Notes: generated from the sequence alone by a model not told the origin. DNA of 64,000 bases from Rossellomorea sp036867415 (GCF_036867415.1 NZ_JBAJHU010000003.1:124001-188000); one strand, 5' to 3'. Counted from the stretch's first letter, positions 40,032-47,901 are shown. Numbers and translations: made by a program.

Positions 40032-40586
40032 ATGCATAAACCGATACATTCAAAGGAAGTCACTAAAGCCGCCATCAATAAACTTCATGAGAGAGGTGTC
40101 ACGATAGAAGATATTGCGGACATTGTATATGAAATGCAGTTTCCTTATCATAAGGAGTTAAAGTTGGCCGACTGTATTGAAAGTGTTAAAAAGGTTTTAT
40201 TAAAAAGAGAAATACAGCATGCCATTTTAGTTGGGGTGGAGCTGGATCAGATGGCTGAAAAGAAAATGCTTTCCGAACCCCTGCAATCGATCGTTGAAAC
40301 CGATGAAGGTCTTTTTGGGGTGGATGAAACCATCGCCCTCGGTGCAGCATTGGGATATGGCTCTATAGCTGTTACAACTTTCGGTCACCTGGATAAGAAC
40401 AAAATCGGGATCATTCATGATCTTGATACGAAAAAAGGAAAAGGAATCCACACTTTCCTGGATGACATCGTTGCAAGTATCGCTGCTAACGCATCTTCAA
40501 GGATCGCCCACAGCCTCAGGGATGAAGAAGAAAATATCACAACGGAAGATAAGAAGCAAGTTGAAGATGAAGAATTAATAGGTTAA
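40032..40586 (+). CDS. Phosphatidylglycerophosphatase A family protein (YutG type)
   Basis: 184-residue protein beginning MHKPIHSKEVTKAAINKLHERGVTIEDIADIVYEMQ. It has the PgpA core VGVELDQMAEKKMLSEPLQSIVETDEGLFGVDETIALGAALGYGSIAVTTFG and DLDTKKGKGIHTFLDDIVASIAANASSRIAH. Members dephosphorylate phosphatidylglycerol phosphate; B. subtilis YutG carries this activity. The C-terminus is a long acidic tail. Located alone, with AAAGGAG before the ATG and a terminator after. Confidence 0.86.
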   Translation: MHKPIHSKEVTKAAINKLHERGVTIEDIADIVYEMQFPYHKELKLADCIESVKKVLLKREIQHAILVGVELDQMAEKKMLSEPLQSIVETDEGLFGVDETIALGAALGYGSIAVTTFGHLDKNKIGIIHDLDTKKGKGIHTFLDDIVASIAANASSRIAHSLRDEEENITTEDKKQVEDEELIG

Positions 40587-40605
40587 ATCTGATATATAAC
40601 AGGTC

Positions 40606-40642
40606 GGCTGAAGGAGCGTTTTTGTTTCTTCAGTCTTTTTTA
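40606..40642 (+). terminator. Terminator after the PgpA-family gene
   Basis: Stem GGCTGAAG / CTTCAGTC with a TTTTTT tail, 20 bases past the stop. Confidence 0.8.
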
Positions 40643-40684
40643 TGTGGACATTTATCTTTGTGGAGTGAAACGGCATGTCCTGTT

Positions 40685-40698
40685 TGAAAGCGGTTTAT
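40685..40698 (+). promoter_or_regulatory. CcpA cre candidate upstream of the TRAP operon
   Basis: TGAAAGCGGTTTAT matches TGNAANCGNTNNCA at 12 of 14 positions and resembles functional cre sites ending in TTTAT. Confidence 0.5.
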
Positions 40699-40824
40699 AC
40701 ATTTTGCATGCATCTGTCAAATTTGCTGTATGATGAAAATACTTGGTAAACATGAAGTTGCGGGAGGGGATAATATGACAAAAAAGTTTTTTTATGAAAA
40801 AGTTTATAAGTTTATGTATCCTGT

Positions 40825-40855
40825 TTGACAAGAATGTTACAGGATATGATACAAT
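40825..40855 (+). promoter_or_regulatory. TRAP operon promoter (extended -10)
   Basis: -35 TTGACA (40825-40830), extended -10 TGATACAAT (40847-40855). The 19-base spacer is long, but the TG extension and strong boxes make this the best promoter in the gap. Confidence 0.6.
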
Positions 40856-40896
40856 TGATTACGGGAAAGTAGAAAATTTAATAGGGGGATTAGACT

Positions 40897-41883
40897 ATGA
40901 AAAAACGCAGTTTATTCTTAAGCACTGCCCTTCTTCTCATTTTATCTGCCGTATTGGCAGCATGTGGAGGCGGAGCAGGCGGTGGTAGTTCTGATGGAGA
41001 TGAGAAAGTTGACTTCATCGGAATTGCTACAGGCGGAACGGGTGGTACATATTACCCGCTTGGTGGTACCTTTGCCAAGATCATTGAAGATGAAACCGGT
41101 ATCAAAGCATCAGCTTCAACATCAGGAGCGTCAGCTGAGAACATGGCTTCAATCAAAGATGGAAAAACTGAAATTGCATTCACACAAACGGATATTGCAG
41201 CATACGCTTCTGAAGGAACTCAAATGTTTTCTGATAATAAAGTTGAAAATGCACGCGGTATAGCCACGTTATACCCAGAAACAATTCAAATTGTGACAAC
41301 GAAGGATTCCGGTATCAAATCAGTTGAAGATTTGAAAGGGAAAGTTGTTTCAGTAGGTGAAGCCGGGTCAGGAACTTTGCTTAACGCTGAACAGATCCTT
41401 GAAATCCATGGTTTAAAAGTGGAAGATCTTGAAGCGCGCAACTTATCTTTCGATGATTCAACAACAGGAATACAGGACGGAACCATTGATGCTGCATTCA
41501 TCACGTCTGGTACTCCAACCGGTGCCGTTGAAGGACTGGCAGCAACAGAGGATATCACAATCGTACCAGTAGAACAGGCGAAAGCTGAAGAACTGATTGA
41601 AAAGTATCCTTACTATGCAGCGGACGAAATCCCTGCAGGTACTTACAGTAAAGTTGAGCAGGCAATCCCGACTGTTGCAGTCCGAGCTATGTTAGTTACA
41701 AATGCCGACATTTCAGAAGATGTCATCTATGATGTAACAAAAGCAATCTTTGAAAATACAGATCAGATTACTCACGCCAAAGGTGAACTTATCAAAGCTG
41801 AAAATGGCTTAAAAGGTATGGGAATCGAAATGCATCCAGGTGCAAAGAAATACTTTGATGAAAAAGGTATTTCAGCAGAATAA
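40897..41883 (+). CDS. TAXI family TRAP transporter solute-binding lipoprotein
   Basis: 328-residue exported lipoprotein with a lipobox VLAAC (Cys23). The TAXI (TRAP-associated extracytoplasmic immunogenic) fold follows, with IATGGTGGTYYPLGGTFAKII (about 44-64), EIAFTQTDIAAYASEGTQMF and VGEAGSGTLLNAEQIL. It binds an unknown organic acid or amino acid for the fused permease. RBS AGGGGG. First gene of the operon: binding protein, DUF1850, permease; a hairpin after it (41908-41932) probably lowers downstream expression. Confidence 0.92.
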   Translation: MKKRSLFLSTALLLILSAVLAACGGGAGGGSSDGDEKVDFIGIATGGTGGTYYPLGGTFAKIIEDETGIKASASTSGASAENMASIKDGKTEIAFTQTDIAAYASEGTQMFSDNKVENARGIATLYPETIQIVTTKDSGIKSVEDLKGKVVSVGEAGSGTLLNAEQILEIHGLKVEDLEARNLSFDDSTTGIQDGTIDAAFITSGTPTGAVEGLAATEDITIVPVEQAKAEELIEKYPYYAADEIPAGTYSKVEQAIPTVAVRAMLVTNADISEDVIYDVTKAIFENTDQITHAKGELIKAENGLKGMGIEMHPGAKKYFDEKGISAE

Positions 41884-41907
41884 TAAATCACCTGTGAATG
41901 TACAAAG

Positions 41908-41935
41908 GATAGGCCGCTTATCACGGTCTATTCTT
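41908..41935 (+). terminator. Weak attenuator after the TAXI binding protein
   Basis: ATAGGCCG / CGGTCTAT hairpin and TTCTTTT tail between the binding-protein and DUF1850 genes; partial read-through expected. Confidence 0.65.
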
Positions 41936-41969
41936 TTGTTTTGAAGAAATAGAAACGGTGGAGTTCTTT

Positions 41970-42485
41970 ATGAAAGTGAAATACGTAATCGGGGTCACTC
42001 TCTTTTTTCTTATATTATTCGTCTTTCTTCCTTTGCAGACTGTCCTTGTGATGGAACCAAGAAATGGTGAAGGAAATCCCGCATATTTCTCGATCAGTAA
42101 AAATAAAACCTTCTCAATCCGCTATACACATTCAATACACCTTTCAGAGGTAGAGGAGATTTACCGCCAAACATCTTCAGATGACATTCAGCAGACCAGC
42201 CTCTTATATGAAGATACAGCAATTGGGATGCCATCAAATGCAGTAGGCGAAGAAATATTCGAAAGGACAGAGGACGGAAGATATCTTATTTCGAATATGG
42301 ATAAGAAATTCCCTTATATCGATATTCGACTTGGACAAGTGGTTGCCAATCACCGGCTTGTCTATGACAATAAAGTGTATCCCCTGAAAAATTATTTCAA
42401 AGAGGGCTCTGTCGTAAGAGTCCAATATAAAAAGGTATCATTATTCAACAAATGGAAAGGAGTGATTGTTGTTGGAAAAGGATAA
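41970..42485 (+). CDS. DUF1850 protein of TRAP operons
   Basis: 171-residue protein with an N-terminal membrane anchor (MKVKYVIGVTLFFLILFVFLPLQ). A DUF1850 domain follows, including FSIRYTHSIHLSEVEEIYR and GMPSNAVGEEIFE. DUF1850 genes accompany TAXI-type TRAP transporters and their role is unknown. ATG 41970 with GGTGGAG is preferred over GTG 41958. The C-terminal end overlaps the start of the permease gene. Confidence 0.84.
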   Translation: MKVKYVIGVTLFFLILFVFLPLQTVLVMEPRNGEGNPAYFSISKNKTFSIRYTHSIHLSEVEEIYRQTSSDDIQQTSLLYEDTAIGMPSNAVGEEIFERTEDGRYLISNMDKKFPYIDIRLGQVVANHRLVYDNKVYPLKNYFKEGSVVRVQYKKVSLFNKWKGVIVVGKG

Positions 42486-44457
42486 AAAGTTCGAATCACT
42501 TACTGCAGAACAACAACAAGAATTATTAGAAAAATACGACCCTGAATCTTCAACGAGAAAATTGGAACATGGCATGTTTAAATGGATCATTTTCTTTGGT
42601 TTATTGGCATTCTCATTATTTCAATTAACTGCATCCATTTTTCAATTCATCCCAAGGCAATTATTGTTATCCATACACTTAGGGTTCGCGTTATCACTTG
42701 TCTTTCTTCTTTTCCCTGCGAGGAAAAAAAATCTTAAAAAGAATAAACTCGCTTGGTATGATATCGTTTTAGCAGCAATCTCTGTGGGGATCGGCGCTTA
42801 CTGGCCGATCATGCAGGACGATATCGTAAGCCGGGTTGGCATAATGACGAGCCTCGACTTTTACGTCGGGCTTGCTGCAATCTTTTTGGTGCTTGAAGCA
42901 ACAAGGCGAGCGGTCGGTATGCCGATCACGATCATTTCTTCTGCTTTCCTTCTGTATATGTATTATGGAAGACAAATGCCGGGATTCCTTGCACATAGGG
43001 GGTATGATTGGGACGATATTGTCAAAACGATGTTCTTTACGTCGGAAGGGATTCTTGGTACCCCTCTTTATGTATCGGCAACATTTATCTTCTTATTCCT
43101 GTTATTCGGAGCATTTCTCGTGAAAACTGGAGTAGGTCAATATTTTAACGATCTTGCTGTTTCCATTGCAGGTAAGCGTACCGGTGGACCGGCAAAGGTT
43201 GCCATATTCTCGAGTGCCCTCCAGGGAACCATCAGCGGTAGTTCGGTTGCAAACGTGGTAACTTCCGGTTCCTTTACAATTCCGATGATGAAAAAACTCG
43301 GATACAAGAAGGAGTTTGCCGGGGGAGTAGAAGCTGCCGCATCGACCGGCGGGCAGTTAATGCCGCCGATCATGGGGGCAGCTGCATTCCTGATGGTCGA
43401 GTTCATCGGCGGGATCTCTTATTGGGATATCGCGAAAGCGGCAGCCATTCCTGCCGTACTGTACTTCACAGGTATTTGGATCATGACTCACTTTGAAGCA
43501 AAGCGTTTAGGATTACGCGGACTTGAAGATGAAGAAATGCCCAACCGGAAAGAAGTACTGAAAAAGATTTATCTGCTTCTTCCGATTTTGACAGTCATCA
43601 TTCTTCTTGTTAGCGGGATGAGTGTTATGAGAGCGGCACTTTGGTCAATCGTTGCGACCATCGCAATCAGTGCGATCCGCAAAGATACCAGGATCGGGTT
43701 CAAAGATGCAGTTGATGCTTTGGTTGATGGTGCAAGAACTGCACTTTCAGTGGCAGTTGCAACCGCAGCAGCAGGCATTATTGTAGGTGTGGTGACCAAG
43801 ACGGGATTAGGATTAACATTAGCAAACGGACTCGTTGACCTGGCAGCTGATTTAACTAATTCTGCTCAAGGTAAACTTCTTCTCACGTTATTCTTTACCA
43901 TGATTGCATCGATCGTGCTCGGAATGGGATCACCTACTACAGCGAATTATGTCATAACATCAACAATCGCTGCTCCGGCAATCATTTTATTAGGGGCACC
44001 TGAGCTGTCAGCTCATTTATTTGTTTTCTATTTTGGTATCATTGCCGATATCACACCACCAGTTGCACTGGCGGCATTTGCTGCAGCGGGGGTATCAGGA
44101 GGAGAACCGATAAGGACCGGAGTCAATTCAGCAAAATTGGCAATCGCAGCCTTTATCATACCGTATATGTTCGTGCTTTCACCTGAATTGCTTATGATCG
44201 ATACGACCATACCAAGATTATTATGGGTAATTTTCACAGCGATAACGGGTATGATTGCCATCGGTGCGGGGATGATCGGTTATTGGTACCGCAGATTATA
44301 TGTGATTGAACGATTCCTCCTGGTGGCAGCGGGTCTGATGCTGATTTATCCAGAAGGAATGACCGATACAATCGGTCTAATTTCATTCGGAATATTATTG
44401 GCAATCCAATTCTTCGTCAAAAGAGAGGATAAACGGCCAAAACAAGCAACAGCTTAA
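42472..44457 (+). CDS. TRAP transporter permease, fused 4TM/12TM (TAXI type)
   Basis: 661-residue permease with a hydrophilic start, a DctQ-like small-subunit part (first four helices, about residues 30-150) and a DctM-like large subunit with some 12 more helices. Conserved blocks include GTISGSSVANVVTSGSFTIPMMKKLGY, MPPIMGAAAFLM, GMGSPTTANYVITSTIAAPA and FYFGIIADITPPVALAAFAAAG. Transport is driven by an ion gradient. Starts at one of three consecutive TTG codons (42466, 42469, 42472); AAAGGAG at 42456-42462 favours 42469 or 42472. Overlaps the DUF1850 gene. Confidence 0.92.
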   Translation: MEKDKKFESLTAEQQQELLEKYDPESSTRKLEHGMFKWIIFFGLLAFSLFQLTASIFQFIPRQLLLSIHLGFALSLVFLLFPARKKNLKKNKLAWYDIVLAAISVGIGAYWPIMQDDIVSRVGIMTSLDFYVGLAAIFLVLEATRRAVGMPITIISSAFLLYMYYGRQMPGFLAHRGYDWDDIVKTMFFTSEGILGTPLYVSATFIFLFLLFGAFLVKTGVGQYFNDLAVSIAGKRTGGPAKVAIFSSALQGTISGSSVANVVTSGSFTIPMMKKLGYKKEFAGGVEAAASTGGQLMPPIMGAAAFLMVEFIGGISYWDIAKAAAIPAVLYFTGIWIMTHFEAKRLGLRGLEDEEMPNRKEVLKKIYLLLPILTVIILLVSGMSVMRAALWSIVATIAISAIRKDTRIGFKDAVDALVDGARTALSVAVATAAAGIIVGVVTKTGLGLTLANGLVDLAADLTNSAQGKLLLTLFFTMIASIVLGMGSPTTANYVITSTIAAPAIILLGAPELSAHLFVFYFGIIADITPPVALAAFAAAGVSGGEPIRTGVNSAKLAIAAFIIPYMFVLSPELLMIDTTIPRLLWVIFTAITGMIAIGAGMIGYWYRRLYVIERFLLVAAGLMLIYPEGMTDTIGLISFGILLAIQFFVKREDKRPKQATA

Positions 44458-44476
44458 TCATGAAAGAGGGTGGACT

Positions 44477-44725
44477 TCAATGTTCGCCTTCTTTTTTTAG
44501 CTGTTTTCGTAAAGTCTTTCTATTATTTAGTAATGGATATGCAGCTAAAATATGTTCTAATCGAAAAGTTCTGAATTGCTGTCTTAGGAAACAATAAGCG
44601 ATAATGCTGTCAAAATTCACTTTCTTGACAGTGATCTTCCTTTTTGAGAGCTGATTATGATGGGGCATGTATATGATTTCAATCGGAGACTGTTCTATTA
44701 ACGAACGAGTCAAGAGTTTGCTCAT
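44477..44725 (-). CDS. Small WYL-like protein under a candidate SOS box
   Basis: 82-residue protein beginning MSKLLTRSLIEQSPIEIIYMPH, with the WYL/YolD-C-like strand pattern KRKITVKKVNFDSIIAYCFLRQQFRTFRLEHILAAYP. Such domains bind nucleotides or nucleic acid, or accompany SOS polymerases; the function here is not known. ATG 44725 follows GAAAGGATGATAAGG. Longer reading into the tRNA gene is an artefact. A LexA-like box (44762-44775) next to its -10 TATAAT (44754-44759, minus strand) predicts DNA-damage induction. Confidence 0.6.
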   Translation of the reverse strand: MSKLLTRSLIEQSPIEIIYMPHHNQLSKRKITVKKVNFDSIIAYCFLRQQFRTFRLEHILAAYPLLNNRKTLRKQLKKEGEH

Positions 44726-44761
44726 CCTTATCATCCTTTCTCGAAGTATTATCATTATATT

Positions 44762-44775
44762 CGAACGTTTGTTCT
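44762..44775 (-). promoter_or_regulatory. LexA/SOS box candidate
   Basis: CGAACGTTTGTTCT has intact CGAAC-N4-GTTC half-sites of the Bacillus SOS box; the last base (T for G/C) and parts of the centre differ from consensus. It lies directly upstream of a TATAAT -10 element reading toward the WYL-like gene. Confidence 0.55.
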
Positions 44776-44799
44776 TGTATACAGATATACAAAAAATGA

Positions 44800-44827
44800 T
44801 TGACATTTCCGTCATCCAAGCTATAAT
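44800..44827 (+). promoter_or_regulatory. tRNA-Val promoter
   Basis: Consensus -35 TTGACA (44800-44805) and -10 TATAAT (44822-44827), 16-base spacer, 20 bases ahead of the mature tRNA. It shares the divergent region with the SOS-box gene. Confidence 0.85.
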
Positions 44828-44847
44828 AAAATATGTAGTTCTAATAA

Positions 44848-44920
44848 GATCTGTTAGCTCAGCTGGGAGAGCATCACCTTGACAGGGTGGGGGTCGGGGG
44901 TTCAAGTCCCTCACAGGTCA
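44848..44920 (+). tRNA. tRNA-Val(GAC)
   Basis: Cloverleaf of 73 bases: acceptor stem GATCTGT / ACAGGTC (one G-U pair), D-arm TAGCTCAGCTGGGAGAGC, and an anticodon arm with loop TTGACAG (anticodon GAC). The variable loop and T-arm contain GGGGGTTCAAGTCCCTC. The discriminator is A and the CCA end is not encoded, so CCA is added after transcription. A terminator hairpin follows at 44993-45030. Confidence 0.95.
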
Positions 44921-44992
44921 TTAAGAAAAAAGCGCAGAACCATGTTCGTACCGAAACCTATCGATGGGCTCTGCATCTGGATAAATATGAAA

Positions 44993-45030
44993 AGCCGCGA
45001 AACCAATGTACATTGGGTCGCGGCTTTTTT
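44993..45030 (+). terminator. Terminator after tRNA-Val
   Basis: AGCCGCGAAACCAATG / CATTGGGTCGCGGCT hairpin followed by TTTTTT. Between tRNA and hairpin (44921-44992) there is no further tRNA. Confidence 0.9.
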
Positions 45031-45094
45031 CGTGAGATTTATGTAAATGGCTATAAATAGGGGGAAAGATATCTGCTTACACACAAATGAAAAA

Positions 45095-45118
45095 CTGCAG
45101 ACGGCCGTCTGCAGTTTT
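45095..45118 (-). terminator. Terminator of the 58-residue gene
   Basis: Perfect palindrome AACTGCAGACG / CGTCTGCAGTT followed on the minus strand by TTTTTC, two bases past the stop of the small gene. Confidence 0.85.
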
Positions 45119-45119
45119 A

Positions 45120-45296
45120 TCATTCATCCGAAGTTAATTCTTCTTCAAAGAAAAATGTTCCGGGATGTTCTTTGACGATATATGAGTAGCGTTTCATGTT
45201 TTTAACGTACTGGGATTTTAAGATGGTTACCGTTTCGCCGGTTTCTTTTATCGTGACAGCAGATCCATTACTAAACAAGCTTTTGGTGGATTTCAT
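45120..45296 (-). CDS. Small beta-rich protein of unknown function, 58 residues
   Basis: Reads MKSTKSLFSNGSAVTIKETG, then ETVTILKSQYVKNMKRYSYI, and ends in VKEHPGTFFFEEELTSDE. It has an AAAGGAAGTG ribosome binding site nine bases before ATG 45296 and a strong terminator right after the stop, so it is very likely a gene. The sequence suggests a short SH3-like beta barrel of the kind seen in several Bacillus orphan proteins. No family is recognised. Divergent from the cold-shock gene. Confidence 0.7.
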   Translation of the reverse strand: MKSTKSLFSNGSAVTIKETGETVTILKSQYVKNMKRYSYIVKEHPGTFFFEEELTSDE

Positions 45297-45417
45297 ATTA
45301 CACTTCCTTTCAACTGCTTTTATTATACCACATAAAATTCATTCATAAGAAAATAGGGTGAATTCAAATTGAATGATTGTAAGTCGTCTGACTTTATAAA
45401 GCATGGTTTTGTTGACT

Positions 45418-45446
45418 TGATTATTTCAGAAAATCCTGTTATTCTA
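45418..45446 (+). promoter_or_regulatory. Cold-shock gene promoter with long leader
   Basis: -35 TTGATT (45418-45423), 17-base spacer, -10 TATTCT (45441-45446). It gives a leader of about 105 bases, typical of cold-shock mRNAs. A hairpin TGTGTG / CACACA near 45524-45540 lies just before the AGGAGG site. Confidence 0.65.
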
Positions 45447-45559
45447 TAGAAGAATTATTTTTGTCCGGTATACGAGGGAAGAACAAGATTTGGTTTTCAC
45501 CTGATATCGCAAGAATAGTAATACATTGTGTGGTAAGCACACACTAGGAGGCATTTTTC

Positions 45560-45760
45560 ATGGAAAATGGTAAAGTAAAATGGTTTAACGCAGAAAAAGG
45601 TTTTGGATTCATCGAAGTAGAAGGTGGAGACGATGTATTCGTACATTTCTCAGCGATCCAAGGTGAAGGTTTCAAATCACTTGACGAAGGTCAAGAAGTT
45701 TCTTTCGACATCGAACAAGGTGCTCGTGGACCACAAGCAGCTAACGTTGTTAAGAAATAA
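45560..45760 (+). CDS. cspD: Cold-shock protein (CspD/CspC type)
   Basis: 66-residue OB-fold RNA chaperone with both RNA-binding motifs, KGFGFIEVE (RNP-1) and VFVHFSAIQ (RNP-2). It starts MENGKVKWFNAEKG, typical of the CspC/CspD group. It binds single-stranded RNA/DNA and prevents secondary structure, especially at low temperature or in stationary phase. AGGAGGC lies upstream and a strong terminator follows at 45777-45812. Confidence 0.95.
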   Translation: MENGKVKWFNAEKGFGFIEVEGGDDVFVHFSAIQGEGFKSLDEGQEVSFDIEQGARGPQAANVVKK

Positions 45761-45776
45761 TTGATACCAAACTTCC

Positions 45777-45812
45777 AAAACAGGCTCATCATTTTGATGA
45801 GTCTGTTTTTTT
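45777..45812 (+). terminator. Terminator after the cold-shock gene
   Basis: Stem AAACAGGCTCATCA / TGATGAGTCTGTTT with a seven-T tail. Confidence 0.93.
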
Positions 45813-45829
45813 ATGAGATAAATAAACAG

Positions 45830-45844
45830 AATTTTCCTAAAATT
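45830..45844 (+). promoter_or_regulatory. CodY-box candidate upstream of the SDR gene
   Basis: AATTTTCCTAAAATT matches AATTTTCWGAAAATT at 13 of 15 positions; the two central bases differ. It precedes the dehydrogenase operon by 60 bases. Confidence 0.5.
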
Positions 45845-45905
45845 ATTTCTTTTTATTTGTTACAAAGATAAAATGAAGGTATACCCATTAATGGAGGCTA
45901 GGATA

Positions 45906-46673
45906 ATGAGAATAAACGATTGCGTGGCGATTGTAACAGGAGGTTCCTCGGGATTAGGTGAAGCCACTGTCAGGAGCCTGGTAGGTAAAGGGGCAAAGGC
46001 ATTTATATTAGATATCGACGAAGAGAAGGGAAGAAGGCTGGAAAGTGAATTAGGAGGCAGTGTAGGATTTCACTATACCGATGTGACAAGTGAAAAAGAT
46101 GTGGAAGCGGCGATGATGAACGCCATTGATTCTTTTGGATGTATCAATACGGTAGTCAACTGTGCCGGGATTGCTCCCCCTTCAAAGGTGTCCGGCAGGA
46201 AAGGTGTTCACTCTCTTGATCTATTCTCAAAAGTGATTGAAATCAATTTAATCGGTACATTTAATATCATCCGTTTAGCGGCACAAAACATGCAGGGTAA
46301 TGAAAAAAATGAATGTGGTGAGAGAGGTCTTATTATAAATACTGCCTCCGTAGCTGCATTCGACGGGCAAATCGGGCAGGCAGCATATAGCGCTTCTAAA
46401 GCAGGAGTGGCAGGAATGACACTTCCGATTGCAAGGGAACTTGCACGAGATGGAATTCGGGTGATGACGATTGCCCCCGGATTATTTCAGACCCCTATGT
46501 TTGACTCGCTTCCTGAAGAGGCAAGAACTTCTCTTGGGGAAAACGTTCCATTTCCGAAAAGACTCGGCTATCCTTCAGAATTTGCACAGCTTGTAGATGC
46601 CATTATAGAAAATCCAATGTTGAATGGGGAGACAATCAGATTGGATGGAGCCATACGCATGCAGCCCAAATAA
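45906..46673 (+). CDS. SDR 3-hydroxyacyl-CoA dehydrogenase (HSD10-like)
   Basis: 255-residue short-chain dehydrogenase with the NAD motif TGGSSGLGEATV (about 11-22), NCAGIAPP, and the catalytic Ser/Tyr/Lys in NTASVAAFDGQIGQAAYSASKAG. The closest recognisable type is 3-hydroxyacyl-CoA dehydrogenase type 2 / 2-methyl-3-hydroxybutyryl-CoA dehydrogenase. It oxidises the 3-hydroxyacyl-CoA of fatty-acid or isoleucine breakdown. GGAGGCTAGGATA precedes ATG 45906. It heads a cluster with an acyl-CoA dehydrogenase and thiolase; a FadR-like palindrome lies after its stop. Confidence 0.87.
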   Translation: MRINDCVAIVTGGSSGLGEATVRSLVGKGAKAFILDIDEEKGRRLESELGGSVGFHYTDVTSEKDVEAAMMNAIDSFGCINTVVNCAGIAPPSKVSGRKGVHSLDLFSKVIEINLIGTFNIIRLAAQNMQGNEKNECGERGLIINTASVAAFDGQIGQAAYSASKAGVAGMTLPIARELARDGIRVMTIAPGLFQTPMFDSLPEEARTSLGENVPFPKRLGYPSEFAQLVDAIIENPMLNGETIRLDGAIRMQPK

Positions 46674-46690
46674 GTGAATTATCCCAAAAA

Positions 46691-46708
46691 TGAATGGACC
46701 GTCATTCA
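46691..46708 (+). promoter_or_regulatory. FadR-like operator inside a 32-bp palindrome
   Basis: TGAATGGACCGTCATTCA agrees with the Bacillus FadR (TetR family) box TGAATGAMTANTCATTCA at 15 of 18 positions. It lies in the middle of perfect 13-base arms CCAAAAATGAATG / CATTCATTTTTGG (46684-46715), directly ahead of the acyl-CoA dehydrogenase start. Acyl-CoA would relieve repression. Confidence 0.78.
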
Positions 46709-46744
46709 TTTTTGGATCAATTGCACAAGAAAGGAGAGAAACGT

Positions 46745-47890
46745 GTGTATCATCCATATTTAAAAGAAGAACATAACATGTTTCGAAGCTCACTGCGTAA
46801 GTTTTTGCAGAAGGAAGCATATCCACATTATGAACAGTGGGAAAGAGACAGGCTTGTACCGAGGTCGTTTTGGGAGAAGATGGGCATGCAGGGGTTTCTT
46901 TGTCCGGATGTTGATGAACAATACGGGGGCAGCGGTGCGGATTGGGGATTCTCTGTCATCATAAACGAAGAATTGGAACGTGTCGGTTCAGGGTTAATCG
47001 GTGTTGGGCTCCATAATGATATCGTCGTCCCTTATATTACGGAATACGGCACAGATGAACAGAAGAAGCGATGGCTTCCTTCCTGTACAAAAGGGAATAT
47101 GATATCGGCGATTGCAATGACGGAGCCGGGAACGGGATCGGACTTGGCCGGGATTAAAACGACCGCCAAATTGAATGGTGATCATTATATTGTGAACGGA
47201 CAAAAGACTTTTATCACCAACGGGATACATTGTGACCTGGTTATTGTTGCATGCAAAACTGATACCGGTGCAGTTCCTGCTCATAAAGGAATCAGCCTTA
47301 TAGCAATTGAAAGAGGTACAGAGGGGTTCTCCAGGGGCAGGAAGCTTGAGAAGGTCGGACTGCACTGCCAGGACACTGCAGAATTAATTTTCGAAGATTG
47401 TAAAGTTCCAGTACAGAACCTTATAGGTGAAGAAGGTAAGGGATTTCAGTATCTCATGAAGAAGCTTCAGCAGGAACGGCTGGTTGTGGCCATTGCGGCG
47501 CAGGTGTCCTCTGAGCATATGTTTTCTCTGGCAATGGATTATATAAAAAAACGGGAAGCATTCGGGAAATCCATCAGTCAATTCCAGCATATTCAATTTA
47601 AGATGGCCGAAATGGCAACTGATATCGAAATGGGCAGAGCATTTCTTGATGGGTTGATTTCAGAGCACATACACGGAAAAGAAGTAGTGGTTAAAGTATC
47701 GATGGCAAAATTCAAACTTACTGAAATGTCCAGAAAAATTGCTGCAGAATGCATGCAGCTTCATGGAGGCTATGGATACATGGAAGAGTATGAGATTGCC
47801 AGGAGATACCGGGATGTCCCCGTGGCCAGTATTTATGCAGGGACGAATGAAATCATGAAAGTAATCATTGCAAAGAATTTGGGACTATAA
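46745..47890 (+). CDS. Acyl-CoA dehydrogenase
   Basis: FAD enzyme that introduces an alpha,beta double bond into an acyl-CoA, passing electrons to ETF. About 381 residues, with IAMTEPGTGSDLAGIKTTA, TFITNGIHCDLVIV, and the C-terminal QLHGGYGYMEEYEIARRYRDVPVASIYAGTNEIMK, where Glu of GTNEI is the catalytic base. I choose GTG 46745, eight bases after AAGGAG, because the upstream frame from 46694 lies in the FadR-like palindrome. Context with an HSD10-like enzyme and thiolase suggests a short- or branched-chain substrate such as 2-methylbutyryl-CoA. Confidence 0.88.
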   Translation: MYHPYLKEEHNMFRSSLRKFLQKEAYPHYEQWERDRLVPRSFWEKMGMQGFLCPDVDEQYGGSGADWGFSVIINEELERVGSGLIGVGLHNDIVVPYITEYGTDEQKKRWLPSCTKGNMISAIAMTEPGTGSDLAGIKTTAKLNGDHYIVNGQKTFITNGIHCDLVIVACKTDTGAVPAHKGISLIAIERGTEGFSRGRKLEKVGLHCQDTAELIFEDCKVPVQNLIGEEGKGFQYLMKKLQQERLVVAIAAQVSSEHMFSLAMDYIKKREAFGKSISQFQHIQFKMAEMATDIEMGRAFLDGLISEHIHGKEVVVKVSMAKFKLTEMSRKIAAECMQLHGGYGYMEEYEIARRYRDVPVASIYAGTNEIMKVIIAKNLGL

Positions 47891-47901
47891 AGGAGGATCT
47901 T

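Noticed and set aside
44477..44914. 145-residue minus-strand frame starting MRDLNPRPPPCQGDA
   Set aside because: The first part is antisense to tRNA-Val, a well-known artefact; only the part from 44725 downward is called as a gene.
44848..44920. Integration site (att) at the tRNA-Val 3' end
   Set aside because: No integrase, no direct repeat of the tRNA end and ordinary chromosomal genes on both sides.
46694..46744. Upstream start of the acyl-CoA dehydrogenase at ATG 46694
   Set aside because: This ATG lies within the FadR-like palindrome without a ribosome binding site; GTG 46745 has AAGGAG eight bases upstream.
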